From NCBI GenBank assembly GCA_963691835.1, contig OY829383.1, positions 3,596,001 through 3,660,000 on the forward strand: a stretch of 64,000 nucleotides of DNA, in the 5' to 3' direction. Shown piece after piece: positions 11,393 through 20,035 of the stretch. The DNA comes from G963691835 sp963691835 (GTDB taxonomy: Bacteria; Pseudomonadota; Alphaproteobacteria; Thalassobaculales; Thalassobaculaceae). The notes below the pieces were generated by a model that was given only the letters and a program-made list of their open reading frames with translations, searched no databases and was not told where the DNA came from. Numbering within the stretch: position 1 is the first letter of the stretch; each line of letters begins with the position of its first letter. Made by a program: the position numbers and the translations under genes.

Positions 11393-12784
11393 ATGACACT
11401 GCAACCGAATTCACCCGCGGCCCGCGACGTCGCGTATCTCCTGCATCCCTACACGAACTTCAAGGCGCATGAGTCCAAGGGACCCATGATCATCGACCGG
11501 GGTGAGGGCGTTTACGTCTACGATGACGCCGGGAACCGGTATCTGGAAGCGATGGCAGGTCTCTGGTCCGCGTCTCTCGGCTTCTCGGAGCCGCGGCTGG
11601 TTGAGGCGGCGACCAAGCAGATGCAGAAGCTGCCCTACTATCACCAGTTCGCGCATAAGAGCCACGAGCCGGGCATCGATCTGGCGGAGAAGCTGATCGG
11701 TCTGGCCCCGGTCCCGATGTCGAAGGTGTTCTTCGCCAACTCGGGCTCTGAGGCGAACGACACGGCGATGAAGATCGTCTGGTACTACAACAACGCCCGC
11801 GGCCGTCATCATAAGAAGAAGATCATCAGCCGGATCCAGGGCTATCACGGCGTGACCATCGCGTCGGCCAGCCTGACCGGTAAGCCAAACAACCACCAGG
11901 GCTTCGATCTTCCGATCGCCAATGTCCTCCACACGGACAACCCGCATTACTACTGGAATGGTCTTGAGGGGGAGAGCGAAGAGGATTTCGCGACCCGGAT
12001 GGCCGACAACCTCGAGAAGATGATTCTCGAGGAGGGCCCCGAGACCTGTGCCGCGTTCATCGCGGAGCCGATCCAGGGCGCGGGCGGCGTGATCGTGCCG
12101 CCAGCGACCTACTTCGAGAAGATCCAGGCGGTCGTTAAGAAGTACGACATGCTCTTCATGGTCGACGAGGTGATCTGCGGTTTCGGCCGGACCGGTAACT
12201 TCTGGGGCAGCCAGACCTTCAACATCAAGCCGGACATCCTCGTCTGCGCGAAAGCGCTGTCATCGAGCTATCTGCCGATCTCGGCTTGCATGATCTCGGA
12301 TGAGGTTTATCAGCCGATGGCCCGCGCGTCGGAAGAGCTGGGCGTGTTCGGTCACGGCTACACCTACACCGGCCACCCGGTGTGCTCAGCGGTGGCGCTC
12401 GAGACGCTGAAGATCTACGAGGAGCGGGACATCGTCGGCCATATCCAGAAGGTCGGCCCGGTCTTCGAGAAGCGTCTTGCCGGTATGATCGAGCATCCGC
12501 TGGTTGGTGAGACCCGCGGACGCGGCCTGATCGGGGCGGTCGAGCTGGTACAGGACAAGGCCAACAAGAAGGCATTCGATCCGAAGGACGGCGTCGGTGC
12601 CTTGGTGAACGGTTTGGCCCCGGCGAACCATGGTCTGATCGTCCGTGCCCTGGCTGATGCGGTTGCCTTCACGCCGCCGCTGGTGATCTCCGAAGAGCAG
12701 GTCCATGAGCTCTTTGACAAGTTCACGGCCACGCTGGACGACGCGCTCGACCATCTTCGGAAGAACGACGTCGCTGTCGCCTGA
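11393..12784 (+). CDS. Class III PLP-dependent aminotransferase (omega-transaminase type)
   Basis: The 463-residue enzyme transfers an amino group between an amine or omega-amino acid and a keto acid. Visible features are the cofactor-phosphate region FANSGSEANDTAMKI, the ring-stacking YHGVTIAS, the FIAEPIQGAGG segment, MVDEVICGFGRTGNFWG with the PLP-nitrogen Asp, and the Schiff-base lysine in LVCAKALSSSYLP. ATG 11393 follows GGGGAGA by six bases. A longer frame to 11336 adds non-family residues. The close spacing to the MFS gene suggests one transcript that ends at the strong terminator at 12808-12840. Candidate substrates are putrescine, taurine, beta-alanine or GABA; sequence alone does not decide. 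Confidence 0.92.
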   Translation: MTLQPNSPAARDVAYLLHPYTNFKAHESKGPMIIDRGEGVYVYDDAGNRYLEAMAGLWSASLGFSEPRLVEAATKQMQKLPYYHQFAHKSHEPGIDLAEKLIGLAPVPMSKVFFANSGSEANDTAMKIVWYYNNARGRHHKKKIISRIQGYHGVTIASASLTGKPNNHQGFDLPIANVLHTDNPHYYWNGLEGESEEDFATRMADNLEKMILEEGPETCAAFIAEPIQGAGGVIVPPATYFEKIQAVVKKYDMLFMVDEVICGFGRTGNFWGSQTFNIKPDILVCAKALSSSYLPISACMISDEVYQPMARASEELGVFGHGYTYTGHPVCSAVALETLKIYEERDIVGHIQKVGPVFEKRLAGMIEHPLVGETRGRGLIGAVELVQDKANKKAFDPKDGVGALVNGLAPANHGLIVRALADAVAFTPPLVISEEQVHELFDKFTATLDDALDHLRKNDVAVA

Positions 12785-12807
12785 TAAAGGCCTGATCAAA
12801 CGAAGAG

Positions 12808-12840
12808 ACCGGCGGCCGTTGTGCCGCCGGTTCTGTTTTT
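12808..12840 (+). terminator. Rho-independent terminator after the aminotransferase
   Basis: ACCGGCGGC (12808-12816) pairs perfectly with GCCGCCGGT (12823-12831) across a six-base loop and is followed by TCTGTTTTT. It lies 24 bases after the aminotransferase stop and touches the stop of the convergent BLUF gene. Confidence 0.9.
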
Positions 12841-13240
12841 AGACCTCCCAGCGATCTTCGGCTGAGGCGTATTGGACACATTTGCCGAGCAGAATCTTCG
12901 CCGTCAGATCTTGGCTCAGGAACTCCGAGGGATCGTCTTCGATGTTCGGCGTCAGATCGTGCATGGCCCACTGAGGAAAGGCGCGGGACTGTATGTCGTC
13001 CCGCCCCACCACCGTGATCCTGTCGTGCCGAGAATCATCGGAAATCCGGTTAAACGTGGTGTCGATCGCGTCTGCTTCGCCTTCGAGGACCTGGATGAAC
13101 ATGTCCTTGGCAAGAAAGAGCACGCCACCGATCCCTGCCTTCTCGTTGTTTCGGATGGAGGTCTGAAGGATCGTGAAGACCAAGCCCGGATCGGAGATGT
13201 CCGTCGCGTGGCTATGGTAGATCAGCCTTTGGAGCGCCAT
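12839..13240 (-). CDS. Short BLUF-domain photoreceptor protein (PixD type)
   Basis: The 133-residue product is essentially one BLUF domain (blue-light sensing using FAD) at residues about 3-95 with a short helical tail. The key residues are present: Y8, N31/N32, Q50 in FIQVLEG, and W91/M93 near the end of the domain. Y8, Q50, W91 and M93 are, as I recall, the same positions as in cyanobacterial PixD. Short BLUF proteins relay light signals by protein-protein contact because they have no output domain. No obvious partner (EAL, GGDEF, PatA-like) is adjacent. The gene is minus strand, 35 bases downstream of the enoyl-CoA hydratase gene, and may be its distal operon partner. Confidence 0.9.
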   Translation of the reverse strand: MALQRLIYHSHATDISDPGLVFTILQTSIRNNEKAGIGGVLFLAKDMFIQVLEGEADAIDTTFNRISDDSRHDRITVVGRDDIQSRAFPQWAMHDLTPNIEDDPSEFLSQDLTAKILLGKCVQYASAEDRWEV

Positions 13241-13275
13241 CGGTTGCTCCTTTCCCAGATGACCCCGATCCGAGG

Positions 13276-14061
13276 TCAGTGTCCCTTGAAGGTCGGCCGC
13301 CGTTTCTCGATGAAGGCTGCCATGCCTTCCTTCTTATCTTCAGAAGAGAATAGTATTTGTAGGGACTTCCGCTCAAGGGCCAACCCGGCTTCGAGCGAGG
13401 AATCCTGGCCGTGCAAGACTACTTCCTTGATTTGCTCGACAGCCAGCGGCGGCATTCTCGAAATGTCCCGGGCGATCTTCATGGCCGTCTCGAAGACGTC
13501 TGCGTCCGGAACGACCTCACTCGCCAGTCCCATCGCGCCCGCGTCAACACCAGAGAAAGGCCGACCCTGAAGACAGATCTGCATTGCCTTGAACTTGCCG
13601 ACGGCCCGGGTCAACCGCTGAGTGCCACCGGCCCCGGGCATGATGCCGACTTTCACCTCCGGCTGACCGAACTGCGCGTTCTCGCCCGCGACGATGATGT
13701 CGCAGTGCATGGCCAACTCCATGCCGCCACCAAGGGCAAAGCCGTTCACGGCCGCGACGATCGGCGTTGGACACCGGGCGATCGCCAGCCAAAGCCGCTC
13801 CGTATGTCGGAGATAGTGGTCCACAGTGGAGAGTGTCGACATCTCCTTGAGGTCGGCACCTGCCGCGAATGAGGTCTCGTCGCCTGTCAGCACGATCGCG
13901 CGGACCGCGTCGTCTTCCCCGAGGGCTGTCATGGCTTCCGCAAGGCCGGTTCGGACCTCGGTGTTCAGCGCGTTTCTGGCGTCAGGACGGTTGATGCGGA
14001 CCACCGCGACGGTGCCTCGATCCTCGTGATCGCGTGGGTGTTCGGTGACGACGACGGACAT
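13276..14061 (-). CDS. Enoyl-CoA hydratase
   Basis: The 261-residue crotonase-fold enzyme hydrates trans-2-enoyl-CoA to 3-hydroxyacyl-CoA. The oxyanion-hole segments AAGADLKEM and ALGGG are present, as are both catalytic glutamates, E115 in GGGMELAMHCD and E135 in FGQPEVKVG, with PGAGGTQRL following. The pattern is that of true hydratases (PaaF/EchA type) and not of isomerases. It is divergent from the thiolase/3-hydroxyacyl-CoA dehydrogenase pair across about 145 bases, and together they cover three successive beta-oxidation steps. A shared regulatory region is likely. Confidence 0.94.
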   Translation of the reverse strand: MSVVVTEHPRDHEDRGTVAVVRINRPDARNALNTEVRTGLAEAMTALGEDDAVRAIVLTGDETSFAAGADLKEMSTLSTVDHYLRHTERLWLAIARCPTPIVAAVNGFALGGGMELAMHCDIIVAGENAQFGQPEVKVGIMPGAGGTQRLTRAVGKFKAMQICLQGRPFSGVDAGAMGLASEVVPDADVFETAMKIARDISRMPPLAVEQIKEVVLHGQDSSLEAGLALERKSLQILFSSEDKKEGMAAFIEKRRPTFKGH

Positions 14062-14206
14062 GGCAGGTGCCTCCCAATCTCTGGATTTCAGGGCCTTTCA
14101 GGCGTTTGACCGAGACCATACGGCGTGGCACTGTCCGGAACAAATTCGATGTGGGGAGTGGACCGCGCCGCGGCCGTTGAACCCTGCTTTCCGGAGGAGA
14201 TCCCAA

Positions 14207-15418
14207 ATGACCGAAGCCTTTGTCTGCGACGCGGTGCGGACGCCGATCGGCCGCTACGGCGGCGCTTTGTCGACGGTCCGGACCGACGATCTGGCGACGA
14301 TTCCCGTCAAAGCGCTGATGAAGCGGAACGAGAGCGTCGACTGGAACCAGGTGGCGGACGTTTACCTCGGCTGTGTCAATCAGGCGGGCGAGGACAACAG
14401 GAACGTGGCGCGCATGGCTCTCCTGTTGGCCGGGCTGCCGCAAGGGGTTCCGGGTGCGACGGTCAACCGGCTCTGCGCCTCGGGTATGGAGGCGGTGACG
14501 GCCGCCGCACGGGCGGTGCGGTCTGACGAGGGGGATCTCTTCGTCGCAGGTGGCGTGGAAAGCATGACCCGCTCGCCCTTCGTGATGGCAAAGGCAGAGA
14601 CCGCGTTCGCCCGGTCGGCGGAGATCTACGACACCACCATCGGCTGGCGTTTCATCAATCCGGAGATGGAAGCCCGGTTCGGCACCGACTCCATGCCGGA
14701 GACGGGCGAGAATGTCGCCGAACAGTTCCAGGTCCGGCGGGAGGATCAGGATGCGTTCGCGTACCGGAGCCAGCAGAAGGCGGGTGTGGCGATGGAAAAC
14801 GGGCGGCTCGCTAAGGAGTTGGAGCCGCTCGAAATCAAGGGCCGCAAGGGGCAGGTCACCGTCGTCGACAAGGACGAGCACCCCCGCCCCAGCACCACGC
14901 TGGAGGCACTGGCCAAACTGGCGACACCCTTCCGCAAAGACGGCAACGGGACCGTGACGGCGGGCAACGCGAGCGGTGTGAACGATGGTGCCGCCGCGAT
15001 GATCGTTGCCAGTGAGGAGGCGGCGAAGCGGCATGGGCTGACGCCCCGGGTCCGCATCGTGGCGTCTGCAACGGCGGGTGTTGAGCCGCGGATCATGGGC
15101 ATTGGCCCCGCCCCGGCCAGCCAGCGGGTCCTTGAGCGGGCCGGGCTCACGGTGGACCAGATGGACGTGATCGAGTTGAACGAGGCATTTGCCAGCCAGG
15201 CGCTCGCCACTCTCCGGGAGCTTGGTGTGGCGGATGACGACGCCCGGGTGAACCCGAACGGCGGTGCCATCGCGCTCGGCCACCCCCTTGGGGCCTCTGG
15301 TGCGCGCCTGATCATGACCGCAACCCAAGAGTTGATGGAAACTGGCGGCAAATATGCGCTGTGCACCATGTGCATCGGTGTTGGCCAGGGCATGGCCGTC
15401 GTGCTCGAGCGGGTGTGA
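14207..15418 (+). CDS. Thiolase, 3-oxoadipyl-CoA/acetyl-CoA acyltransferase type
   Basis: The 403-residue thiolase cleaves 3-oxoacyl-CoA with CoA. It has the acyl-accepting C90 in VNRLCASGM, H359 in ALGHPLGASG, and C389 in CIGVGQG. The N-terminus (VCDAVRTPIGRYGGALS) and the VARMALLLAGLP region closely resemble PcaF/PaaJ 3-oxoadipyl-CoA thiolases, and the neighbouring hydratase and 3-hydroxyacyl-CoA dehydrogenase fit the phenylacetate or adipate route. ATG 14207 follows GGAGGAG; a longer frame to 14045 would overlap the divergent gene. The dehydrogenase starts 6 bases downstream. Confidence 0.93.
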   Translation: MTEAFVCDAVRTPIGRYGGALSTVRTDDLATIPVKALMKRNESVDWNQVADVYLGCVNQAGEDNRNVARMALLLAGLPQGVPGATVNRLCASGMEAVTAAARAVRSDEGDLFVAGGVESMTRSPFVMAKAETAFARSAEIYDTTIGWRFINPEMEARFGTDSMPETGENVAEQFQVRREDQDAFAYRSQQKAGVAMENGRLAKELEPLEIKGRKGQVTVVDKDEHPRPSTTLEALAKLATPFRKDGNGTVTAGNASGVNDGAAAMIVASEEAAKRHGLTPRVRIVASATAGVEPRIMGIGPAPASQRVLERAGLTVDQMDVIELNEAFASQALATLRELGVADDDARVNPNGGAIALGHPLGASGARLIMTATQELMETGGKYALCTMCIGVGQGMAVVLERV

Positions 15419-15424
15419 CCGGCG

Positions 15425-16930
15425 ATGTTTGATCCGAAACAGGAAGACCTGGTCGTTGGGGTCGTCGGTGCGGGCGCCATGGGGCAGGGCATCGTGCAGG
15501 TGGCCCTTCAGGGCGGTATGCGCGTCGTTCTTTTCGATGCGCGCGACGGCGGGGCGGAGGCAGGCCTGAAAGCCGTCTTCGGCCGGTTGGAGCGGTCGGT
15601 TGAGAAGGGGCGTATCACCCAGGAGGCTTACGACGGCATGCGTTCTTCGGCGAGTGTCGCCGATGGTTGGTCCTCCTTCTCTGATGCCCACGTGATTGTT
15701 GAAGCGGTCTTCGAGGATCTTGAGGTCAAACACTCGGTCTTCAAGAATCTGGAGGCGGTGGTCTCCCCAGACTGCATTCTGACATCGAACACCTCATCCC
15801 TGCCGATCGCCTCGATCGCGCGGGTGCTGGACCGGCCGGAGCGGGTGGCGGGTCTCCATTTCTTCAATCCGGTTCCGCTGATGCGCCTCGTCGAGGTGAT
15901 CAAAGGGGCGGCGACCTCTGATGAGGTGATGGACGCGCTCATGGTCGTCGGTGAGCGCATGGGCCGCACACCGGTCAAGGTGAAGGATGCGCCGGGCTTC
16001 CTGGTCAATCTCGGTGGCCGCGCCTTCACGACCGAAGGGTTGCACCTCGTCCATGAGGGGGTGGCCACGCCCGCCCAGGTCGACGCGGTGATGAAGGATT
16101 GCGGTCACTTCCGGATGGGTCCGTTCGAACTGATGGATCTGACCGGCATCGACGTCAACTACCCGGTCTCCCTCATTGTTCATGAGCAGTACAACTACGA
16201 CCCCCGGCTTCGGACCGCCCCTCTGCACAAGGCCTTGTTTGACGCCGGGTGGTTTGGCCGGAAGACCCGGCAGGGTCACTATCGCTACGATGACAAGGGG
16301 ACGATGATCGACCCGCCCAGCCCGGATCATGTGACCGATGCCGCCCCGGCGAAGGCTGTCTACGTCGCAGCCGACGCGGACGTGTTCGGTGAGGTGCTGG
16401 CGGGGGCGAGCCGCCTTGCCAGCGATGATGGGGAGAGCCCGATTGTCGCCGCCTTGTTCGGCGAGGATGCCTCAGCATTTGCCGCCAGGACCGGGCTGGA
16501 TTACCGGCGGATCGTCGCCGTCGATACCACGGGTGATGTCTCGAAACGGTTGACGGTCATGACAGCACCGGGTGCGGACCCGGCGGCGCGTGACGCAGTC
16601 GCCGCGCTGTTTGTCGCGAATGGCAAGGCCGTGACGGCGATCAAGGATTCCCCGGGCTTCATCTGCCAACGGATGCGGTCGATGATCGGCAATCTGGGCT
16701 GCGAGATGGCCCAGATTGGAATTGCCGATCCGGCGTCCATCGATCTCGCGATGCGTCTGGGGCTCAACTACCGGATGGGTCCGATCGAGACCGTCGACGA
16801 TATGGGCACGGAACTGACCCATCGCATCATGCAGGCGATGTACGAGGCCAGCGGGGATTCCCGTTACCGGCCGAGCCAGTGGCTGAGACGCAGGGCGCAG
16901 CTCGGGCTTCTCGCCTCTGTGCCGGCTTAA
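15425..16930 (+). CDS. 3-hydroxyacyl-CoA dehydrogenase, PaaH-like
   Basis: The 501-residue NAD-dependent enzyme oxidises 3-hydroxyacyl-CoA. It has an N-terminal Rossmann fold (GVVGAGAMGQGIVQVALQGG, residues about 12-31), the NTSSLPIASIA segment, and HFFNPVPLMRLVEV with the catalytic His. Two 3HCDH C-terminal domains follow, from about residue 190 and again from about 405 (DSPGFICQRM, NYRMGPIE). This duplicated C-terminal layout and length are those of PaaH/PaaC rather than short FadB-like dehydrogenases. It is second in the operon after the thiolase, 6 bases apart. Confidence 0.93.
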   Translation: MFDPKQEDLVVGVVGAGAMGQGIVQVALQGGMRVVLFDARDGGAEAGLKAVFGRLERSVEKGRITQEAYDGMRSSASVADGWSSFSDAHVIVEAVFEDLEVKHSVFKNLEAVVSPDCILTSNTSSLPIASIARVLDRPERVAGLHFFNPVPLMRLVEVIKGAATSDEVMDALMVVGERMGRTPVKVKDAPGFLVNLGGRAFTTEGLHLVHEGVATPAQVDAVMKDCGHFRMGPFELMDLTGIDVNYPVSLIVHEQYNYDPRLRTAPLHKALFDAGWFGRKTRQGHYRYDDKGTMIDPPSPDHVTDAAPAKAVYVAADADVFGEVLAGASRLASDDGESPIVAALFGEDASAFAARTGLDYRRIVAVDTTGDVSKRLTVMTAPGADPAARDAVAALFVANGKAVTAIKDSPGFICQRMRSMIGNLGCEMAQIGIADPASIDLAMRLGLNYRMGPIETVDDMGTELTHRIMQAMYEASGDSRYRPSQWLRRRAQLGLLASVPA

Positions 16931-16948
16931 TCAGGAGACCATCTGAGA

Positions 16949-17278
16949 ATGAGCGACCATCGCGATCCGGACGAGGAATCCTCGAAGCAGAACCGCATAT
17001 GGGCCGAACGCCCGGTATGGCGCGGCCTGATCAACGGCGTCATGCTCATCCTGCTGCTGCTTTGGGTCCAGGATGCGGGTTTCCTGGGTGAGGCGAGGCC
17101 TGTGACCCAGGACGATGTGATCCGGGCGGTGGTCTACGGAATTGTGTTTGGGCTCGCGATGTACGCTTACACAGCCTGGCGCAACAACCGGCAGGATCAG
17201 GCCCGGGAACGGGCGGAGCAGGCGCGGCGGGATGCCGAAGGTCAGAGCTCAGACGATCGTGGGGGAGGGACGTCATGA
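16949..17278 (+). CDS. Small two-helix membrane protein
   Basis: The 109-residue product has a charged N-terminus, one clear helix at about residues 26-43 (LINGVMLILLLLWVQD), a second at about 60-77 (VVYGIVFGLAMYAYTAW), and a strongly charged Arg/Glu/Gln-rich tail likely to be helical. I do not recognise the family. GGAGA lies upstream of ATG 16949. Its stop overlaps the next gene's start as ATGA (17275-17278), so it is translationally coupled to the first phytanoyl-CoA-dioxygenase-like gene and probably belongs to the thiolase-dehydrogenase transcript. Confidence 0.75.
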   Translation: MSDHRDPDEESSKQNRIWAERPVWRGLINGVMLILLLLWVQDAGFLGEARPVTQDDVIRAVVYGIVFGLAMYAYTAWRNNRQDQARERAEQARRDAEGQSSDDRGGGTS

Positions 17279-18159
17279 TCGGGGATGCAGAAAAAACCTT
17301 CTATGAAGACAACGGCTATGTGGTCGTAGAGGACGTTTTTACGGCTGAGGAGATGGCCGCATTACGGTCAGCCTTAGATGAGGTGGTCGCAGGCGCAAAG
17401 GGCGTTACGGACCACGATGAGGTCTACGATCTCGAACCCTCCCATACGCCGGAGCGGCCGCGCGTCCGCCGCATCAAGGCGCCTGCATCCGTCCATCCGG
17501 CGTTCCGGGAGATCCTGGATCACCCGAAGCTCCAGGCTGTCTTGAAGACGCTACTCGGCCCGAACCTCCGGATGCACGGCAACAAGCTGAACATCAAGGC
17601 GGCGGAGTACGGCTCGCCGGTGGAATGGCATCAGGACTGGGCGTTCTACCCCCATACCAACGACGATGTGCTGGCCGTCGGCGTGATGATGGACGACATG
17701 ACGTTGGACAAGGGGCCGCTGATGGTCATCCCAGGCTCTCACAAGGGGCCAGTCCATAATCACCATGCGGACGGCGTCTTCATCGGTGCGATGGATCCGG
17801 AGGCCGATCTCGATTACAGCGCGGCGGTGCCGCTGACGGGCCGCATGGGGGCGTGCAGCTTCCATCATGTCCGTATGGTTCACGGCTCCGCCCAGAACCG
17901 GTCGGACAGCGACCGGCGTCTGCTGCTCTACGAGGTCACTGCGGCGGATGCCTGGCCGTTGATCAAGTTCCCGGGAACGCTTGAAGAGTTTAACGCGAAC
18001 ATGATCGCGGGTGAGCCGACGCTGGAGCCGCGTCTGACGCCGGTCCCCGTCCGCATGCCGCTGCCTCCGGCCACCAATCAAGGGTCGATCTACGAGAACC
18101 AGTCCGCGATGACCAAGCGGTTCTTCGACTTTGACAAACAAGTCGACGCGGCGGAGTAG
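17275..18159 (+). CDS. Phytanoyl-CoA dioxygenase (PhyH) family enzyme, copy 1
   Basis: The 294-residue protein has the double-stranded beta-helix of Fe(II)/2-oxoglutarate oxygenases. The metal-binding facial triad is H119 and D121 in VEWHQDWAF and H203 in MVHGSAQNRS, with R214 nearby as a likely 2-oxoglutarate anchor. VIPGSHKGP marks the usual PhyH turn. Such enzymes hydroxylate small molecules; the substrate is unknown. It is coupled by an ATGA overlap to the upstream membrane protein and follows the beta-oxidation genes, so it may feed a hydroxylated acid into them (inference). The second PhyH-like gene downstream is divergent in sequence, so this is not a recent duplication. Confidence 0.88.
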   Translation: MIGDAEKTFYEDNGYVVVEDVFTAEEMAALRSALDEVVAGAKGVTDHDEVYDLEPSHTPERPRVRRIKAPASVHPAFREILDHPKLQAVLKTLLGPNLRMHGNKLNIKAAEYGSPVEWHQDWAFYPHTNDDVLAVGVMMDDMTLDKGPLMVIPGSHKGPVHNHHADGVFIGAMDPEADLDYSAAVPLTGRMGACSFHHVRMVHGSAQNRSDSDRRLLLYEVTAADAWPLIKFPGTLEEFNANMIAGEPTLEPRLTPVPVRMPLPPATNQGSIYENQSAMTKRFFDFDKQVDAAE

Positions 18160-18188
18160 GGCAGCGGAGAGTTACGCTTACCGTTTCA

Positions 18189-18223
18189 GCCCACTTCCAA
18201 GTTGTGGCTTGGACGTTGGGGCT
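18189..18223 (+). terminator. Imperfect hairpin after PhyH copy 1
   Basis: TCCAAG pairs with CTTGGA (around 18196-18213) and the outer AGCCC pairs with GGGCT, with bulges between. No T-run follows. It may be a weak terminator or processing site in the 143-base gap before the second PhyH gene. Confidence 0.3.
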
Positions 18224-18302
18224 CGTCTCCCGCGGCCGATTAGCCCTATCCTGTTAATCAACAGACGGGCGGATCGAAGCCCGCAGTTGGATGGGGGATG
18301 TG

Positions 18303-19454
18303 ATGAGCACCGCTGCGACTGTCGACTACGGCGACCTTGAAGAGGATATGCAGGCCTACCTCAAAGCTGGTGAGGCCCGCGCCTACGCTCTCGGGAACCG
18401 GGGACCCATTCGCTACGGCCCTGACGGTAGGATTCATCCGGACATTCTGGACGCCTACTGGCGATGCGGGTTCTATGTCTTCGAAGGCGTTCTGAAACCC
18501 GGCGAACTCGCTGACATCGAAGCCGACATCATAGACGTAATGGATCGTCTGCCGTCCCACAAAGGGTCAGCGGTCGACGGGAAAGGGCGACCGGCACTTG
18601 CGGCAGACTGCAAGGCGCCGACGCTCTTCTGGTCAAAGCCGTTGGGCGATCCATTCGGTGGAACGGATCTCGCGAACGGACGCCACCCAGTCAAAATGGC
18701 GGAACCGAAACCAGCCTCAGATGCGCCACGGGAGATCGTCTATCTGATCCTGGGCTCGCTTCAGTTTTCGGATGCGTGCCTGCGGGTCTATGGCCATCCG
18801 GATCTATTGGCCGTGGCGGCGGCGATTAATGGTGATGACTTTGTGCCGTTCACCGACGCCCTGTTCATTAAGGAACCCGGCCTGGGAGCGTCGGTTGCTT
18901 GGCATCAGGACGGCGTTACCCATTGGGACAATCCGGATTGGGATGAAGGCATTCACGGTGTGAATTTTATGGCTCAGCTCTATGGCTGCACTCCGGCGAA
19001 CGGTGTGTGGGTGGTGCCCGGCAGTCATAAGGAGGGACGGGCAGACATCAAGACAATGGTGGCCGAGGCGGGCTCTGAGCGCCTGCCCGACGCGGTGCCG
19101 CTTGTCTGTGCTCCGGGGGACGTCGCGATCACCAATCGTCAGGCCGTGCACGGGTCGTTCGCGAACACAAGCCCGGATTGGCGGGTAACCGTGAACTTCG
19201 GCTTCCACCGCCGGTCTTCCGTCCTCGGTGTCAGCGGTGGCGGGCTGCACAACGCACCTGCCGTCTATGACGACGCACGGATACATCACCGCTCCCGTAT
19301 CATCGGCTATGCGATTGACGCCCGTCGGCAACGTTTTCCCGATGAGTCATCCTATAACTACGAGCCGTTTCGACGCTCGGGCGACGAATGGCATTGGGAT
19401 GACGAAGCCAGGGCTACGATGAAGGACTACAACCTGATGGATCTGAGCATCTAG
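18303..19454 (+). CDS. Phytanoyl-CoA dioxygenase (PhyH) family enzyme, copy 2
   Basis: The 383-residue product is larger than copy 1, with about 60 extra N-terminal residues. The Fe(II) ligands are in AWHQDGVTHWD (HxD) and QAVHGSFANTS (distal His), followed by SPDWRVTVNFGF, whose Arg is a likely 2-oxoglutarate anchor; VVPGSHKEGR sits between. ATG 18303 is chosen over 18291 because GGGGGA lies 8 bases upstream. It precedes the DUF1499 gene by 45 bases. The family includes phytanoyl-CoA hydroxylase, ectoine hydroxylase and many secondary-metabolite enzymes. The substrate is unknown. Confidence 0.85.
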   Translation: MSTAATVDYGDLEEDMQAYLKAGEARAYALGNRGPIRYGPDGRIHPDILDAYWRCGFYVFEGVLKPGELADIEADIIDVMDRLPSHKGSAVDGKGRPALAADCKAPTLFWSKPLGDPFGGTDLANGRHPVKMAEPKPASDAPREIVYLILGSLQFSDACLRVYGHPDLLAVAAAINGDDFVPFTDALFIKEPGLGASVAWHQDGVTHWDNPDWDEGIHGVNFMAQLYGCTPANGVWVVPGSHKEGRADIKTMVAEAGSERLPDAVPLVCAPGDVAITNRQAVHGSFANTSPDWRVTVNFGFHRRSSVLGVSGGGLHNAPAVYDDARIHHRSRIIGYAIDARRQRFPDESSYNYEPFRRSGDEWHWDDEARATMKDYNLMDLSI

Positions 19455-19499
19455 GAGCGAACTGGAACCAGGACATCGTTTCTTGTGGAGGGAGGCCTT

Positions 19500-20021
19500 A
19501 TGCGGATAGTCCTTTGGGTCTTCGGTATCTTGATCGTGTCGGGTGCTGTCGCGACCGGCGGATTTCTTGGCATGGGACCGGAACGCTTTTGGGCGTTGCT
19601 AGGTCCCGCCGATCTTGGTCCTGTCTCCTTCGCATCGCTGGAGCGGAGTTCCAGTCCGAATGATGCGCTGGTTTGCCCCGACAAACACTGTGTTGCCTCG
19701 CGCGATGTCAGGCCACCGGTTTGGGCGATGGATGCGGCACTCTTGGCCGAGGCGATGGATGCTGCCATCTCGGGCGAGCCAAACCTGGTGAGGGTCGACG
19801 ACGGCTCAGAGCCGACGCGCAGGCGCTACGTCCAGCGGACCGACACACTCGGCTATCCTGATACGATCTCGATTGAGTTCGTCGATCTTGAGGCTGGCGA
19901 GTCGACGCTGGCCATGTATTCCCGGTCCCAGATCGGGCGGAGTGACTTCGGCGTCAATCTCAACAGGATGCGCCGTTGGATGTCTCTGCTCGAAGAGACG
20001 ATCGAGCCGGCGTCACGGTAG
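19500..20021 (+). CDS. DUF1499 family protein with N-terminal membrane anchor
   Basis: The 173-residue product starts with one hydrophobic segment (residues 3-25, VLWVFGILIVSGAVATGGFLG split by its start) that acts as signal or anchor. The rest shows the DUF1499 pattern: a PNDALVCPDKHC region and a C-terminal TISIEFVDLEAGES, then SRSQIGRSDFGVN-R-R. The function of the family is unknown. ATG 19500 follows GGAGGGA. The two cysteines at 54 and 59 could form a disulfide outside the cytoplasm. Next on the strand is the FrhB/BciB-like gene, 14 bases on from the stop when its GTG start is used. Confidence 0.8.
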   Translation: MRIVLWVFGILIVSGAVATGGFLGMGPERFWALLGPADLGPVSFASLERSSSPNDALVCPDKHCVASRDVRPPVWAMDAALLAEAMDAAISGEPNLVRVDDGSEPTRRRYVQRTDTLGYPDTISIEFVDLEAGESTLAMYSRSQIGRSDFGVNLNRMRRWMSLLEETIEPASR

Positions 20022-20035
20022 GCCGGAGCACGGAT

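Noticed and set aside
13982..15733. Open frame of 583 codons on the minus strand
   Set aside because: It is antisense to the thiolase and dehydrogenase genes, which have full catalytic motifs. Its translation is Arg/His/Pro-rich with no family character, as expected of a GC-rich shadow.
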